NCBI GenBank assembly: GCA_963805645.1 | Contig: CAWDVA010000004.1 | Coordinates: 1-64,000 of the forward strand | Origin: CAVXEH01 sp963805645 | GTDB lineage: Bacteria > Chloroflexota > Limnocylindria > QHBO01 | DNA length: 64,000 bases | Reading direction: 5' to 3' | In this document: piece by piece, positions 24,539 through 32,793 of the stretch | Layout: each line of letters starts with the position of its first letter | How positions within the stretch are numbered: position 1 is the first letter of the stretch | Program-made: the position numbers and the translations under genes | Notes under the pieces: generated by a model | The model's database searches: none | Told to the model about the DNA's origin: nothing | Seen by the model: the letters and a program-made list of their open reading frames with translations, nothing else

Positions 24539-24700
24539 GCCGCCGGCATACCGGGTCGAGCGCGGGGCCGAGCACCCGACCGAGCGCACCGCCGATAAGC
24601 CGCCGGTAAGCCGCGCGTAAGGACCCGCGCGGTCTCCTTCCTCCGGAGGCAGGCCGGCCCGTGAGCGGCACGGGCGCTGCGCCGTTGAGGAGGGTTCTCC

Positions 24701-24757
24701 ATGCCACGCTTCCCTGGCTGCCGACGGGTCACGAACGGCAGCGGATTCCCGCTCTGA
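24701..24757 (+). CDS. Possible 18-residue micro-ORF with strong ribosome binding site
   Basis: ATG at 24701 is preceded by GAGGAGGG with seven-base spacing, the best Shine-Dalgarno in this stretch, and encodes MPRFPGCRRVTNGSGFPL before a TGA. Nothing on the plus strand follows it; the EamA gene converges from the right. It could be a genuine micro-protein, the stub of a decayed gene, or chance. The surrounding gap 24540-24781 also shows three near-repeats of the string TAAGCCGC or TAAGG of unknown meaning. Confidence 0.3.
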   Translation: MPRFPGCRRVTNGSGFPL

Positions 24758-24781
24758 TCGAACGGGTCGCGGTGAGATCTC

Positions 24782-25627
24782 TCAGCCGATCGAGATCAGG
24801 ATGATCCCCGCCACCGCGAGGGTCACCCCCGCCAATCCCAGGCGCGGGAGCCGTTCGCCCAGGACCATCCGGGCGAGGAGCATCGTGACGAGCGGGTAGA
24901 TCCCGGAGAGCGCCGCCGCCAGGCCCACCGGCAGGCCGCCGCGCGCGAAGACGAACAGCGCGTTGCCCGCCACGTCGAATGCGCCACTGGCCACCACCAG
25001 CGGCAGCGTGCGCCTCTCCGGCCGCGCGCCGTGACGCAGCCGGGCCAGGATGAGCATCAGCGCCGTGCCGGAGACGCGGCTGCTGGTCAGCGCCCACAGG
25101 CCCTCGGCCGATGCGGCGCGATCGAGGAGGACGTACCACAGCCCGAATGCCAGCGCTGCCAGGAGGGCCAGGCCGACGGCGTGGCGCGATGCCTGTGAGC
25201 GGGCCGCCCCGCTCGCGGCAAGCACCGCGGCGATCACGCAGGCCACGCCGCCGAGCTGGACGCCACTGATCCCACCGCCGAGAAGGAACAGGCTCGCGAG
25301 GAGCGGGACGACGACGGTGCCCGCGCCGGAGACTGCCGCGACCAGACCCATCGAGCCGGTGGCCAGCGCCCGGTAGAGGCTCGCGATGCCCGTTGCGCCC
25401 GCGAGCCCTGCGGCGAGCCCCAGACCTATGGCTGCGAGACCGGGCGATGGCGGGCGGGCCATCGCGATGACCACCAGCATGAGCGCGCATCCGGTGAGCT
25501 GGGAGCCGGCAGCGACGACCAGGCCGCTCGCCCGGCGGGTGGCGATACCGCCGGCGAAATCGCCCACCCCGAACGACGCAGCCGATGCCAGCCCGGACAG
25601 GACGAACGGGCCGCTGGGTGCTGACAT
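24782..25627 (-). CDS. EamA/DMT-superfamily transporter
   Basis: 281 residues with about ten hydrophobic helices in two homologous halves, the EamA arrangement. Characteristic pieces: FVLSGLASAASFGVGDFAGG at the start, MGLVAAVSGAGTVVVPLLAS before the first half ends, and SGIYPLVTMLLARMVLGERL near the end of the second half, where PL-hydrophobic-E/GERL is the family hallmark. Likely a proton-coupled exporter or importer of small metabolites; substrate unknown. GAGGAG lies upstream of the ATG. Confidence 0.88.
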   Translation of the reverse strand: MSAPSGPFVLSGLASAASFGVGDFAGGIATRRASGLVVAAGSQLTGCALMLVVIAMARPPSPGLAAIGLGLAAGLAGATGIASLYRALATGSMGLVAAVSGAGTVVVPLLASLFLLGGGISGVQLGGVACVIAAVLAASGAARSQASRHAVGLALLAALAFGLWYVLLDRAASAEGLWALTSSRVSGTALMLILARLRHGARPERRTLPLVVASGAFDVAGNALFVFARGGLPVGLAAALSGIYPLVTMLLARMVLGERLPRLGLAGVTLAVAGIILISIG

Positions 25628-25792
25628 GCAGGCTCTCCTCGGCGCGCGACATCGGGAACGGGGAGCAGGACTCTAGCATCCCGGTGGGCGCGGGCTTGTG
25701 ACCTTCGGGGGATGCGCGGGCGATCAGAAAGCAGCCTATGCTGTCCGTTGCGGTCCTCTGCCGGGCCGCGTGGCATGCAGGAGGGCGACCCA

Positions 25793-27538
25793 GTGATCAC
25801 GGACCAGGTACCACCCCAGACGCCGCAGCCCGATGCGTCGGGAATGGGCGTGCCCTCCACGCAAATGACCCGGCCGCGGTGGCTGATCGCAGCGGTCGCG
25901 GCCGTCGTTGCCCTGGCGGTGCTGATCGGCGTGGTGGCCGGCATTGCCCTCAACAGCCGGCAGACGGGCGGAAGCGCGAGCGCCGCCGCGGACTACGTCC
26001 CCGCCGATGCGACCGTGTATTACGAGATCCGCCTGGACCTGCCCGGTGACCAGCGTGCCAACTTCGAGACGCTCCTCGGCAACTTCCCGTCGGAGGCGAA
26101 GACCATGCTGCTCGAGGGCGGTCTCGACGCTCTCCTCGACGGCGACACGGCGGCGCCCAGCGGCCTGCACTACACCACCGACCTCAAGCCGTGGTTCGAT
26201 GGCAGCCTGGCCATGGCCATGGTCGGCGCTCCGCAGCTGTCGCTCTCCGGGGGTACGAGCTCCGTGCTGCCCGACCTGCTCGCGTTCGTGGGCGTGAAGG
26301 ACGCCGATGCGGCCCGCGCCGCCATCGACCGCGTCCGGACCGATGGCGGGCTGGCCGACGCGACCAGCACGACGCACGGTGGCTACACGATCTGGTCGGT
26401 CCCGGCCTCGCAGACCGGTGCGCCGGGGATGGGCCTGGCGTGGACGGTCACCGATGACGAGGTGGTCCTGGGCACCAGCAGCGACCTGGTTGCCGGCGCC
26501 CTCGACGTCCATGCCGGGAGCCAGCCATCGCTCGCCGGCCGCACCGAGTTCCGCGACGGCCTGGGGCGTCTGCCCGCGGACCGGGTGGCCACCTTCAGCG
26601 TCGATTCATCCGCCATCCTCGATGCCATGCAGTCCGAGATGGCCTCGGCGGCGCCGTCAGCGGCGCCGCTGTTCGACGCCATGACCGCGCAGGCCGCCAC
26701 GTTCGTCGTGGGCAGCGCCCGGATCGAGGGCGATCGCCTGGTGATGGACGAGTCGGCCGCCCTTCCGTCCGATGCCTCGGTCGCCAACCATGACTCGAAG
26801 CTCGCGGAGGCGGTGCCCGGCGACGCCTTCTTCTTCGCGACGACCAACGACGTCGGGACGGGGCTGGCAAGCGCGATCCAGTCGATGATGGACGCATTCG
26901 GATCCAGCATCCCCGCCGACTCGCTCCAGCAGATGCAGTCCGTGCTCGGCGGCGATCTGACGTCACTCGTGTCGTGGATCGGCGACGCGGCGGTCGTGGC
27001 CGGCCAAGAGGGGAGCGAACCCTACGCCGGGCTGGTCATCACGCCGACCGATGCCGGTGAGGCGAGCGTCCGCCTGCTCCAGCTGCAGGGGCTGCTCCAG
27101 CTGAGCGGCTCGAGCGGCGGACCGCAGGTGACCGTGACGAGTGCCGATCACAATGGAACCCGGATCACGACCATCGCCTTTGCCGACGTCCCGACGGACA
27201 TCTCGTGGGCGGGATCGATCCAGTACGCGGTGACGGACACGCGGGTGGTCATCGGCACCGGGACATCGTTCGTCGCGCGGGTCCTCGACATGACGAAGGG
27301 CGACTCGCTTGCCGGCCAGTCACGGTTCTCCAATGCGATCGACGCGGTGGGTGGACCGGCGAACACCGGCATGACCTGGCTCGACCTGGCCGGCATGCGT
27401 ACGGCGGCGGAGGCGGCCATGGGATCGTCGCTGCCGACGGCCGCGGACCAGTGGATCGCGCCGTTCGACTACTTCGCGGCCGCGAGCCATGTCGACTCGG
27501 GCCGGCTGGAGGGACACGCGGTCCTCGTCGTGAAGTGA
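25793..27538 (+). CDS. DUF3352 membrane-anchored protein
   Basis: 581 residues from a GTG with AGGAGGG eight bases upstream; a TATGCT box at 25736-25741 is the probable -10. A Pro-rich cytoplasmic stretch precedes one transmembrane helix (LIAAVAAVVALAVLIGVVAG), then an extracytoplasmic region beginning ADYVPADATVYYEIRLDLPG, the DUF3352 signature. The body contains internal repeats of ...AVPGDAFFFATTND- and GGDLTSLVSWIGDAAVV-like segments and LTLxxTDxAxA patterns. DUF3352 proteins are secreted or anchored and uncharacterised. The next gene starts inside its stop codon, so the pair is coupled. Confidence 0.88.
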   Translation: MITDQVPPQTPQPDASGMGVPSTQMTRPRWLIAAVAAVVALAVLIGVVAGIALNSRQTGGSASAAADYVPADATVYYEIRLDLPGDQRANFETLLGNFPSEAKTMLLEGGLDALLDGDTAAPSGLHYTTDLKPWFDGSLAMAMVGAPQLSLSGGTSSVLPDLLAFVGVKDADAARAAIDRVRTDGGLADATSTTHGGYTIWSVPASQTGAPGMGLAWTVTDDEVVLGTSSDLVAGALDVHAGSQPSLAGRTEFRDGLGRLPADRVATFSVDSSAILDAMQSEMASAAPSAAPLFDAMTAQAATFVVGSARIEGDRLVMDESAALPSDASVANHDSKLAEAVPGDAFFFATTNDVGTGLASAIQSMMDAFGSSIPADSLQQMQSVLGGDLTSLVSWIGDAAVVAGQEGSEPYAGLVITPTDAGEASVRLLQLQGLLQLSGSSGGPQVTVTSADHNGTRITTIAFADVPTDISWAGSIQYAVTDTRVVIGTGTSFVARVLDMTKGDSLAGQSRFSNAIDAVGGPANTGMTWLDLAGMRTAAEAAMGSSLPTAADQWIAPFDYFAAASHVDSGRLEGHAVLVVK

Positions 27539-27840
27539 GCCTCGAGCCCCTGCGCCTCCCCGCCGGCGAAACGGCGAGCGGCGCGTCCGTGGAGCGATTC
27601 CTGCGAGCGGCGGGCGTCGAACCGCATGCCTGGTCCAACGCAGCCGGCGACCGGTATGCGCCGCACGAGCATGGCTACACGAAGCTGCTGATGTGCGCGG
27701 CTGGCTCGATCCGGTTCGACCTCGACGCTGGCGAGTCGATCGATCTGCGTCCGGGCGAGGGATTCATCCTGCCACCGCGGACCCGCCACGCGGCGGTCGT
27801 CGGCCCTCACGGCTGCACCTGCCTGGAAGGTCACCGCTAG
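27535..27840 (+). CDS. Small cupin-domain protein
   Basis: 101 residues from a GTG overlapping the preceding stop (GTGA). A single cupin barrel: motif 1 has the metal ligands in YAPHEHGYTKLLMCAAGSI (two His and a Lys/Glu position that here is not Glu), and motif 2 has PGEGFILPPRTRHAAVVG with the last His. It should bind a divalent metal and could be an isomerase-like enzyme or small-molecule sensor. Its stop lies 12 bases from the stop of the convergent GT2 gene. Confidence 0.82.
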   Translation: MSLEPLRLPAGETASGASVERFLRAAGVEPHAWSNAAGDRYAPHEHGYTKLLMCAAGSIRFDLDAGESIDLRPGEGFILPPRTRHAAVVGPHGCTCLEGHR

Positions 27841-27852
27841 GCGCAATCGGTC

Positions 27853-28821
27853 TCAGGTGAGGCGCTCGCGGCGCGGCGGGGGCCACGGGCCCGGCGCGAG
27901 CAGGAGGTCCGGCCGGTTGCCCCAGTGCTCGAGGAAGCGGTAGAAGTTGCGCCGGCTGAGGCGATCGCGCTCGGCGTCGGGCAGCGCAGCGTACCCGCGG
28001 TGCTCGTGGCGCTCGAAGGCCAGCGGCTTCGTGCGCACCGCATGCCACCCCGCGGCACGCGCCGCGAAGCTGAAGTCCAGGTCCGCGTTGCGGTAGTAGC
28101 GGAAGTGATGGTCGAAGAGGCCCACGTCGCGGAGCACCTCTCGCCGGGCGGCGAGGCAGTAGCCCTCGACGGCGTCCACCTCGCCCGGCGGGGCGTCATT
28201 GAACTGTCGCAGGTCGGTCGAGCGCAGGCCGTAGCCGCCGGCGATCCCCACACCGGGGCGGTCCAGCTCGGCGAGGAGCGGCGCGGTGAAGTCCCCGATT
28301 GGCTCGAGGGAGGTGTCGAGCAGGATCGCCGTGCCGCCCCGGGCGCGGCGCAGCCCCAGGTTCACCGCGTCGGCCCAGCCGAGCCGCTGGCTGGTGCGCA
28401 GCACCACCGGCGTCACGTCCGCAGCGACCTGCTCGAGGACCGTGTCGACGTCGTAGGACGGGTGGTTGGCCACGACGATGAGCTCCCACGTCGCAGGCGG
28501 CGGATGCGCGGCGAGCCCCGTGACGAACCGGGCAAGGTCCTCCGGATGCTCGTCGGCCACCACGACCAGGGTCACGGCCAGGGTCGCGGGCTCGGCGAGC
28601 AGGCTGGCGAGGTCCTCGGCCCGCGCGTAGCCGACCCGATCCGGCGCCGCAGCGGCGAGGGCCGGCCGCAGGGTCGTTCCGTCCGGACCGTCCACGACCT
28701 CCCAGCCGAGCGCGCGCAGCTGCCCGCGGATCGCGTCGGCGCGGGCGTAGTCGCGCGCGGCCCGGGCGGCCGATCGTTCCGCGACGAGGTCGGCCGCCTC
28801 CCGCGGGATGGCGTCGCTCAC
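27853..28821 (-). CDS. GT2-family glycosyltransferase with N-terminal CysS-tail-like module
   Basis: 322 residues. Residues ~70-300 are a family 2 glycosyltransferase: TLVVVADEHPEDLARFVTGL, TPVVLRTSQRLGWADAVNLG, GGTAILLDTSLEP, and the acceptor-side DHHFRYYRNADLDFSFAARA. Preceding it, residues ~8-50 read LVAERSAARAARDYARADAI then RGQLRALGWEVVDGPDGTTL, which is the conserved C-terminal tail module of cysteinyl-tRNA synthetase (R-x-x-AR-x-x-x-D-x-x-x-AD-x-IR). Such a fusion is not usual. Start is a GTG overlapping the stop of the upstream ferredoxin gene by four bases. Likely acts on a sugar for surface or lipid glycans; the acceptor is unknown. Confidence 0.83.
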   Translation of the reverse strand: MSDAIPREAADLVAERSAARAARDYARADAIRGQLRALGWEVVDGPDGTTLRPALAAAAPDRVGYARAEDLASLLAEPATLAVTLVVVADEHPEDLARFVTGLAAHPPPATWELIVVANHPSYDVDTVLEQVAADVTPVVLRTSQRLGWADAVNLGLRRARGGTAILLDTSLEPIGDFTAPLLAELDRPGVGIAGGYGLRSTDLRQFNDAPPGEVDAVEGYCLAARREVLRDVGLFDHHFRYYRNADLDFSFAARAAGWHAVRTKPLAFERHEHRGYAALPDAERDRLSRRNFYRFLEHWGNRPDLLLAPGPWPPPRRERLT

Positions 28822-29210
28822 CGCGCGGACCGGGCTCCCGCCGGCCAGGGGGCTGCCCGACCGGCGGGCCGGCCGTCGGGATCGCGCTCCAGCTTGTGGG
28901 CGCCCATCCGCGGCGGGTCGTAGCGCAGGCGCGCCACCGGCTCGCCGCCCACCAGGTGCCGGTCCACGATCTCCTCGGCGTCCTCGGGCGTCAGGGCGGC
29001 GTACCACACGCCATCGGGGTAGACGACCGCCATGGGTCCGTTGCCGCACTGGCTGAAGCAGCCGGCGTGGTTGACGCGTACCCGGTCGGCAAGGCCGCGG
29101 GCGCTGACCAGCGACTTCAGCCGGGCGTGCACGCCGATGCCGTCGCCGTCCACGGTGGGGCACCAGTCACCGCGGGTGCAGACGAAGAGATGGCGCTCGA
29201 AGACGGGCAT
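28818..29210 (-). CDS. Thioredoxin-like (2Fe-2S) ferredoxin
   Basis: 130 residues. RHLFVCTRGDWCP at the N-terminus and NHAGCFSQCGNGPMAVVYPD in the middle give the four Cys ligands of the thioredoxin-fold [2Fe-2S] ferredoxin family, followed by VWYAALTPEDAEEIVDRHLV. It is a soluble one-electron carrier. The C-terminal ~25 residues are Arg/Ala-rich and disordered. Its stop overlaps the start of the GT2 gene, so the two are co-translated; a link between them is not obvious. An upstream in-frame start at 29267 is possible but the family begins near the chosen Met. Confidence 0.88.
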   Translation of the reverse strand: MPVFERHLFVCTRGDWCPTVDGDGIGVHARLKSLVSARGLADRVRVNHAGCFSQCGNGPMAVVYPDGVWYAALTPEDAEEIVDRHLVGGEPVARLRYDPPRMGAHKLERDPDGRPAGRAAPWPAGARSAR

Positions 29211-29360
29211 GGCGTGCGGAACGTACTCCTGGGGTTCCACCGAAAGTACCGGATGGCGAAACGCCACCTCAACCTTACTATCCGATCAGGAGCCGCGCCG
29301 ACCGCACCCAACCTGCGCGACGCGAATCCGACACAAGTGCCCGCAGGAGTTCATAGACCG

Positions 29361-29546
29361 ATGATGACGAACGAGGTGGGGAGGCTGCTGACGGCGTCCG
29401 AAGTCGCCGATCTGCTGCACCTGCACGTGAACACGGTCAAGCGGCTCGGCGACCGCGGAGAGCTGCCCTTCTTCCGCGTCTGCAAGCGCGGTGATCGCCG
29501 CTTCCGCTACGACGACGTGCTGGACTTCCTGCGCCGGGCCAAGTAG
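29361..29546 (+). CDS. Excisionase/MerR-type small HTH protein
   Basis: 61 residues: RLLTASEVADLLHLHVNTVK followed by RLGDRGELPFFRV and RRFRYDDVLDFL, the helix-turn-helix plus wing of the HTH_17 (excisionase/AlpA, BldC-like) family. It binds DNA; stand-alone members of this size act as regulators as well as excisionases. AGGAG lies 13 bases upstream, and a TACTAT box near 29276-29281 could be the -10. There is no integrase or attachment site near, so a regulatory role is more likely than a recombination one. Confidence 0.85.
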   Translation: MMTNEVGRLLTASEVADLLHLHVNTVKRLGDRGELPFFRVCKRGDRRFRYDDVLDFLRRAK

Positions 29547-29669
29547 CCCGATTCGAGCAGCGTTCCGGCGCCCACGCCGGGATGCCTGACGTCCCTCCAG
29601 GGGGCGTGCGACGACCGCCGAGGTGCCGATCTCTCGGCGGTCGTGGCATGTCCGGGTCGCGATCTCCGG

Positions 29670-29675
29670 CATAAT
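29670..29675 (+). promoter_or_regulatory. -10 box CATAAT, leaderless start of the rhomboid gene
   Basis: CATAAT with 8 bases to the ATG at 29684 and no Shine-Dalgarno. Confidence 0.6.
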
Positions 29676-29683
29676 GCCGGCCC

Positions 29684-30847
29684 ATGACCGATGAACCCCG
29701 GATGCGCCTGGCCGAGGGGCGGCGCCTCCTCGACACGAGCGACAACGATGCGGCCATCCGGATCCTGGCTCCCCTGACCGGCCACCCCGACCGCGAACTC
29801 GCCACCGAGGCGTGGCTGATGATCGGGACCGCCCGATACCGCAAGGACGACGAGCCCGGGGCCATGGTCGCCTGGCAGCAGGCGGCGGCGCTGGGCGGAA
29901 CCAACGCGTGGCTGGGCTGGAAGAGCGTGGCGGAGCAGCACGTCCGGGACAGCCGCCTGGAGGAGGCCGTTGCCGCGTACCGCGAAGCGGACCGCCGCGC
30001 CCCGCCGGCGGAGCGCGGTGCCATCGCCAACCGGATCGCGTGGCTCCTCAAGGAGACCGGCCACGACTTCGCGGCGCGGCGCCAGTTCAACCGGGCGCGC
30101 GGCTCATACGGCACGTACGCGGCGTACGTGACCTGGGCGCTCATCGCGATCAACGTCGTCGTCTTTCTCATCGACGCGTCCATGAGCGGCAACCTGGCGA
30201 ACCTCTGGGGCGGGTTCGGCGGGCCGCTCGTCGATGCCGGCGCGGTGTACCAGCCGCTGGTTGCCCAGGGAGAGTGGTGGCGGCTGATCACCTCGGCCTT
30301 CCTGCACCTGGGACTGCTCCACATCGGCTTCAACATGTACGCGCTGTACCTGTTCGGGCCGATCGTGGAGGACCTCTACGGCCACCTCGAGTACCTGGTC
30401 ATCTACGTGCTCTGCGCCCTCGGCGGATCGGTGCTGACCATCCTGGCGGCGCCCAACCAGGCAGCCGTGGGGGCATCGGGCGCCATCTTCGGCCTCTTCG
30501 GCCTTGGCTTCATGGTCTGGCGCCGCAGACACCTGGTCCTCAACCCCATGGCGCGCGCGATCCTCTCGCAGGTGGGGACCCTGCTGGTCCTGAACCTGGT
30601 CATCACCTTCACGATTCCGGGCATCAGCTGGAGCGGCCACATCGGTGGGCTGGTGGTGGGTGCCGTCATCGGCTTCCTGGTGCCGCCCATGGGTGGGACC
30701 ACGCTGGCGGGCATGTGGCGCACGCCCACCGGCGAGAGCATGGAGCGGCCCTTCCCGGTCATGGCCCGAGTGGTCGTCTACGCGGTGATCGGGGCGGCGC
30801 TGGTGGTGGGCGCCTCACTGGCCGTCGGGTCCGGATCGCTGTTCTAG
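29684..30847 (+). CDS. Rhomboid intramembrane serine protease with N-terminal TPR-like region
   Basis: 387 residues. The first ~130 residues are helical repeats (DNDAAIRILAPLTGHPDREL, PGAMVAWQQAAALGG, LEEAVAAYREADRRAP) of TPR type. Six hydrophobic helices follow with the rhomboid catalytic features: HIGFNMYALYLFG, the nucleophile Ser in GASGAIFGLFG near residue 265, and the catalytic His in SGHIGGLVVGA near residue 318. It cleaves transmembrane segments of other membrane proteins; the TPR-like part probably recruits substrate or partner on the cytoplasmic side. Probable leaderless mRNA. Confidence 0.92.
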   Translation: MTDEPRMRLAEGRRLLDTSDNDAAIRILAPLTGHPDRELATEAWLMIGTARYRKDDEPGAMVAWQQAAALGGTNAWLGWKSVAEQHVRDSRLEEAVAAYREADRRAPPAERGAIANRIAWLLKETGHDFAARRQFNRARGSYGTYAAYVTWALIAINVVVFLIDASMSGNLANLWGGFGGPLVDAGAVYQPLVAQGEWWRLITSAFLHLGLLHIGFNMYALYLFGPIVEDLYGHLEYLVIYVLCALGGSVLTILAAPNQAAVGASGAIFGLFGLGFMVWRRRHLVLNPMARAILSQVGTLLVLNLVITFTIPGISWSGHIGGLVVGAVIGFLVPPMGGTTLAGMWRTPTGESMERPFPVMARVVVYAVIGAALVVGASLAVGSGSLF

Positions 30848-30869
30848 GCCGCGCGCTCCCCGGCGGTCC

Positions 30870-30875
30870 TAGAAT
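30870..30875 (+). promoter_or_regulatory. -10 box TAGAAT, leaderless start of the dienelactone hydrolase gene
   Basis: TAGAAT with 6 bases to the ATG at 30882 and no Shine-Dalgarno. Confidence 0.65.
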
Positions 30876-30881
30876 CGGGGC

Positions 30882-31655
30882 ATGTGCTATGACCACGATG
30901 CCCGACCACCCCTCCCGCCCGTCCATGGCTCCGCGCTCGACTCCCGCGACGTCCTCCTGACCGCGGCGGACGGCACGCGCGTGGCCGCCGTTGCCGCGCG
31001 TGCGGCGGAGCCCACCGGCGCCGGGATCGTGATCTGCCCCGACGTCCGCGGGCTGGCGCCCTTCTACGAGGAGCTGGCCCTCCGCTTCGCCGAGGCCGGT
31101 GTCGATGCCATCGCCTTCGACTACTTCAGCCGCACCGCCGGGACCGGGAAGCGGGACGCGGATTTCGACTACCAGCCCCAGGTCGCCCTCACCCGCCCGG
31201 AGACGCTCAACCAGGACGTGGCCGCGGCGGCAGCGTACCTGCGCTCCGCCGAGGGCGGCGCCGTGCAGCGTCTCTTCACCGTCGGGTTCTGCTTCGGCGG
31301 GCGGATCAGCTTCGTCCAGGCGTCGCGGCCCGAGCTCGACCTCGCCGGGGTCATCGGCTTCTACGGATGGCCGGCGGGAACGCATCGAACCGGACTGCCG
31401 TCGCCGGTCGAACTGGCGCCACGGTTCACCTGCAGCGTGCTCGCGTTCTGGGGAGGCGCCGACCAGGGGATTCCCGCCGAGGCACGAGACGCGTTCGATG
31501 CGGCGATGGATGCCGCGGGCAAGGCCCATGTGAGCGTGGTCTACGAGGGCGCCACGCATTCCTTCTTCGATCGCCGAGCCGCCGAGTTCGCCGACGCCTC
31601 GGCGGACGCCTGGCGGAGGATGCTGGAATTCATGGACGTGCCTGCCGGGTCCTGA
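30882..31655 (+). CDS. Dienelactone hydrolase family protein
   Basis: 257 residues, alpha/beta-hydrolase. The nucleophile elbow is GFCFGGR with Cys as the nucleophile, as in true dienelactone hydrolases; the acid is probably the Asp in WGGADQGIP and the His is in YEGATHSFFDR. GIVICPDVRGLAPFYEELAL near the N-terminus is the oxyanion/strand region. It cleaves carboxymethylenebutenolides in aromatic ring degradation, though many family members have other ester substrates. No pathway neighbours are present. Length is close to the family norm (about 240-260). Confidence 0.88.
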   Translation: MCYDHDARPPLPPVHGSALDSRDVLLTAADGTRVAAVAARAAEPTGAGIVICPDVRGLAPFYEELALRFAEAGVDAIAFDYFSRTAGTGKRDADFDYQPQVALTRPETLNQDVAAAAAYLRSAEGGAVQRLFTVGFCFGGRISFVQASRPELDLAGVIGFYGWPAGTHRTGLPSPVELAPRFTCSVLAFWGGADQGIPAEARDAFDAAMDAAGKAHVSVVYEGATHSFFDRRAAEFADASADAWRRMLEFMDVPAGS

Positions 31656-31679
31656 CGCCACCGTCCCGGCGTCGCCCGG

Positions 31680-32561
31680 TCATACGCGGGACGGTGTCTG
31701 CTCCGCGCGCATGACGTCGCCCGGCCGGATGGGCCGCAGGTAGAGCGCCAGCACGAGCCCGATGTAGCCCAGCCACACGATCAGCCGGGTCCACTCGGGG
31801 GCGGCCGCATAGCCCACCAGGGCGTGGAGGAACTGGCCCAGGATCCCCAGGCCACCGCCCGAGTCGGGCAGGACGGCGGAGATGTCGAAGGCGGCATGGG
31901 TCCCGAACCCGATCCAGCCGATCTCGATGAACTCGTGCATGGCGCTGGCCACCAGGCCGCCGGCGACAAAGACGAGGGCGACCCCGGTCCAGGTGAAGAA
32001 CGAGCGCAGGTTGATGACCCGCGAACCCCGGTAGAAGCCGACGCCAAGGAGCGCCGCGATCGCGAGCCCGATGACGGCGCCGACCAGGACGGAGAGGGCG
32101 CCGGCCTCGGCGCGGGAGGCCGCGGCCGCCTGGCCGAGAAGGAAGAGCGCCGTCTCGATGCCTTCGCGGATCACCACCGTGAACGCGAGCACCGCGAGCC
32201 CGGTGACGCGCCCCCCGGTGAGGGAGCGGTCGATGGCCGCGCGCAGCTCGTGGCTCACCGTGGCGGCGGTCCGCCGCATCCAGAACAGCATCCAGGTCAC
32301 GACGCCGGCGGCGGCAATGAGCGTGGTTCCCTCGAAGATCTGCTCGGCCGGTGAGGGCAGCTCCTGGATGGTCACCCACAGAACGACGCCCAGCGCGGCG
32401 CTCAGCGCAGCGGCGGCAACGACGCCCGACCAGATGCGGCCGAACGCGTCACGGTGCCCGGTCCGTGCCAGGTAGGTCAGGATGATGCTGACGATGAGCG
32501 CGGCCTCGACGCCCTCGCGAAGGCCGGTGAGGAGCCCGGTCGTGAGTGATCCAAGGTCCAA
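31680..32561 (-). CDS. FTR1/EfeU-family high-affinity iron permease
   Basis: About 293 residues, seven hydrophobic helices. It carries both REGxE iron-binding motifs, LREGVEAALIVSIIL near the N-terminus and IREGIETALFLLG in the fourth helix, the hallmark of FTR1-type permeases that take up ferric iron coupled to a ferroxidase or to EfeO/EfeB partners; none is visible here. Start taken as the TTG at 32561 with GGGAGA upstream, because the family begins at this point and the more upstream in-frame ATG (32672) lies beyond the iron-box operator. Probably repressed by iron through that box. Confidence 0.85.
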   Translation of the reverse strand: MDLGSLTTGLLTGLREGVEAALIVSIILTYLARTGHRDAFGRIWSGVVAAAALSAALGVVLWVTIQELPSPAEQIFEGTTLIAAAGVVTWMLFWMRRTAATVSHELRAAIDRSLTGGRVTGLAVLAFTVVIREGIETALFLLGQAAAASRAEAGALSVLVGAVIGLAIAALLGVGFYRGSRVINLRSFFTWTGVALVFVAGGLVASAMHEFIEIGWIGFGTHAAFDISAVLPDSGGGLGILGQFLHALVGYAAAPEWTRLIVWLGYIGLVLALYLRPIRPGDVMRAEQTPSRV

Positions 32562-32641
32562 GCGCGTGGGTCTCCCGGCTGTGTGCGAGGTGGGATGGGT
32601 CGCGGCTCCACCGGCCCTCGCCGTCGGGAAGCACCGGGGGG

Positions 32642-32660
32642 TTAGGCTAGCCTGAGCCCG
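32642..32660. promoter_or_regulatory. DtxR/IdeR-type iron box
   Basis: TTAGGCTAGCCTGAGCCCG matches the 19-bp IdeR/DtxR consensus TTAGGTTAGSCTAACCTWA at 13 of 19 positions, with the core TTAGG-TAG-CCT intact. It lies 81-99 bases upstream of the FTR1 start. On the minus strand TAGCCT inside it could serve as the -10 box, so a bound repressor would block transcription. Confidence 0.65.
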
Positions 32661-32747
32661 GAGGTTCGTCAATGCGAACTACCCCCCGGCGGGTCGGAAA
32701 TCGCGTGCTCCGATCGCAGGCCGGCGGCGGGGACCGGGGCGCACGGC

Positions 32748-32753
32748 TAGAAT
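32748..32753 (+). promoter_or_regulatory. -10 box TAGAAT of the acyl-CoA dehydrogenase gene
   Basis: TAGAAT 40 bases before the ATG at 32794, giving a leader of about 34 bases that contains a GGAGAT ribosome binding site. Confidence 0.6.
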
Positions 32754-32793
32754 CGCCGGGAGACCACCAACGACTCCACCTTCGGAGATCCCC

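Noticed and set aside
22118..24598. 826-codon plus-strand frame antisense to the E1 gene
   Set aside because: Same reason; the minus frame holds thiamine diphosphate motifs and a promoter.
29361..29546. The excisionase-like HTH as evidence of a mobile element
   Set aside because: No integrase, attachment repeats, transposase or tRNA-linked insertion is near, so it is more likely a chromosomal regulator.
32561..32672. Longer start (ATG at 32672) for the iron permease
   Set aside because: It lies upstream of the iron box and adds a Pro/Thr/Arg-rich stretch unlike the family start; the TTG at 32561 with GGGAGA fits better.
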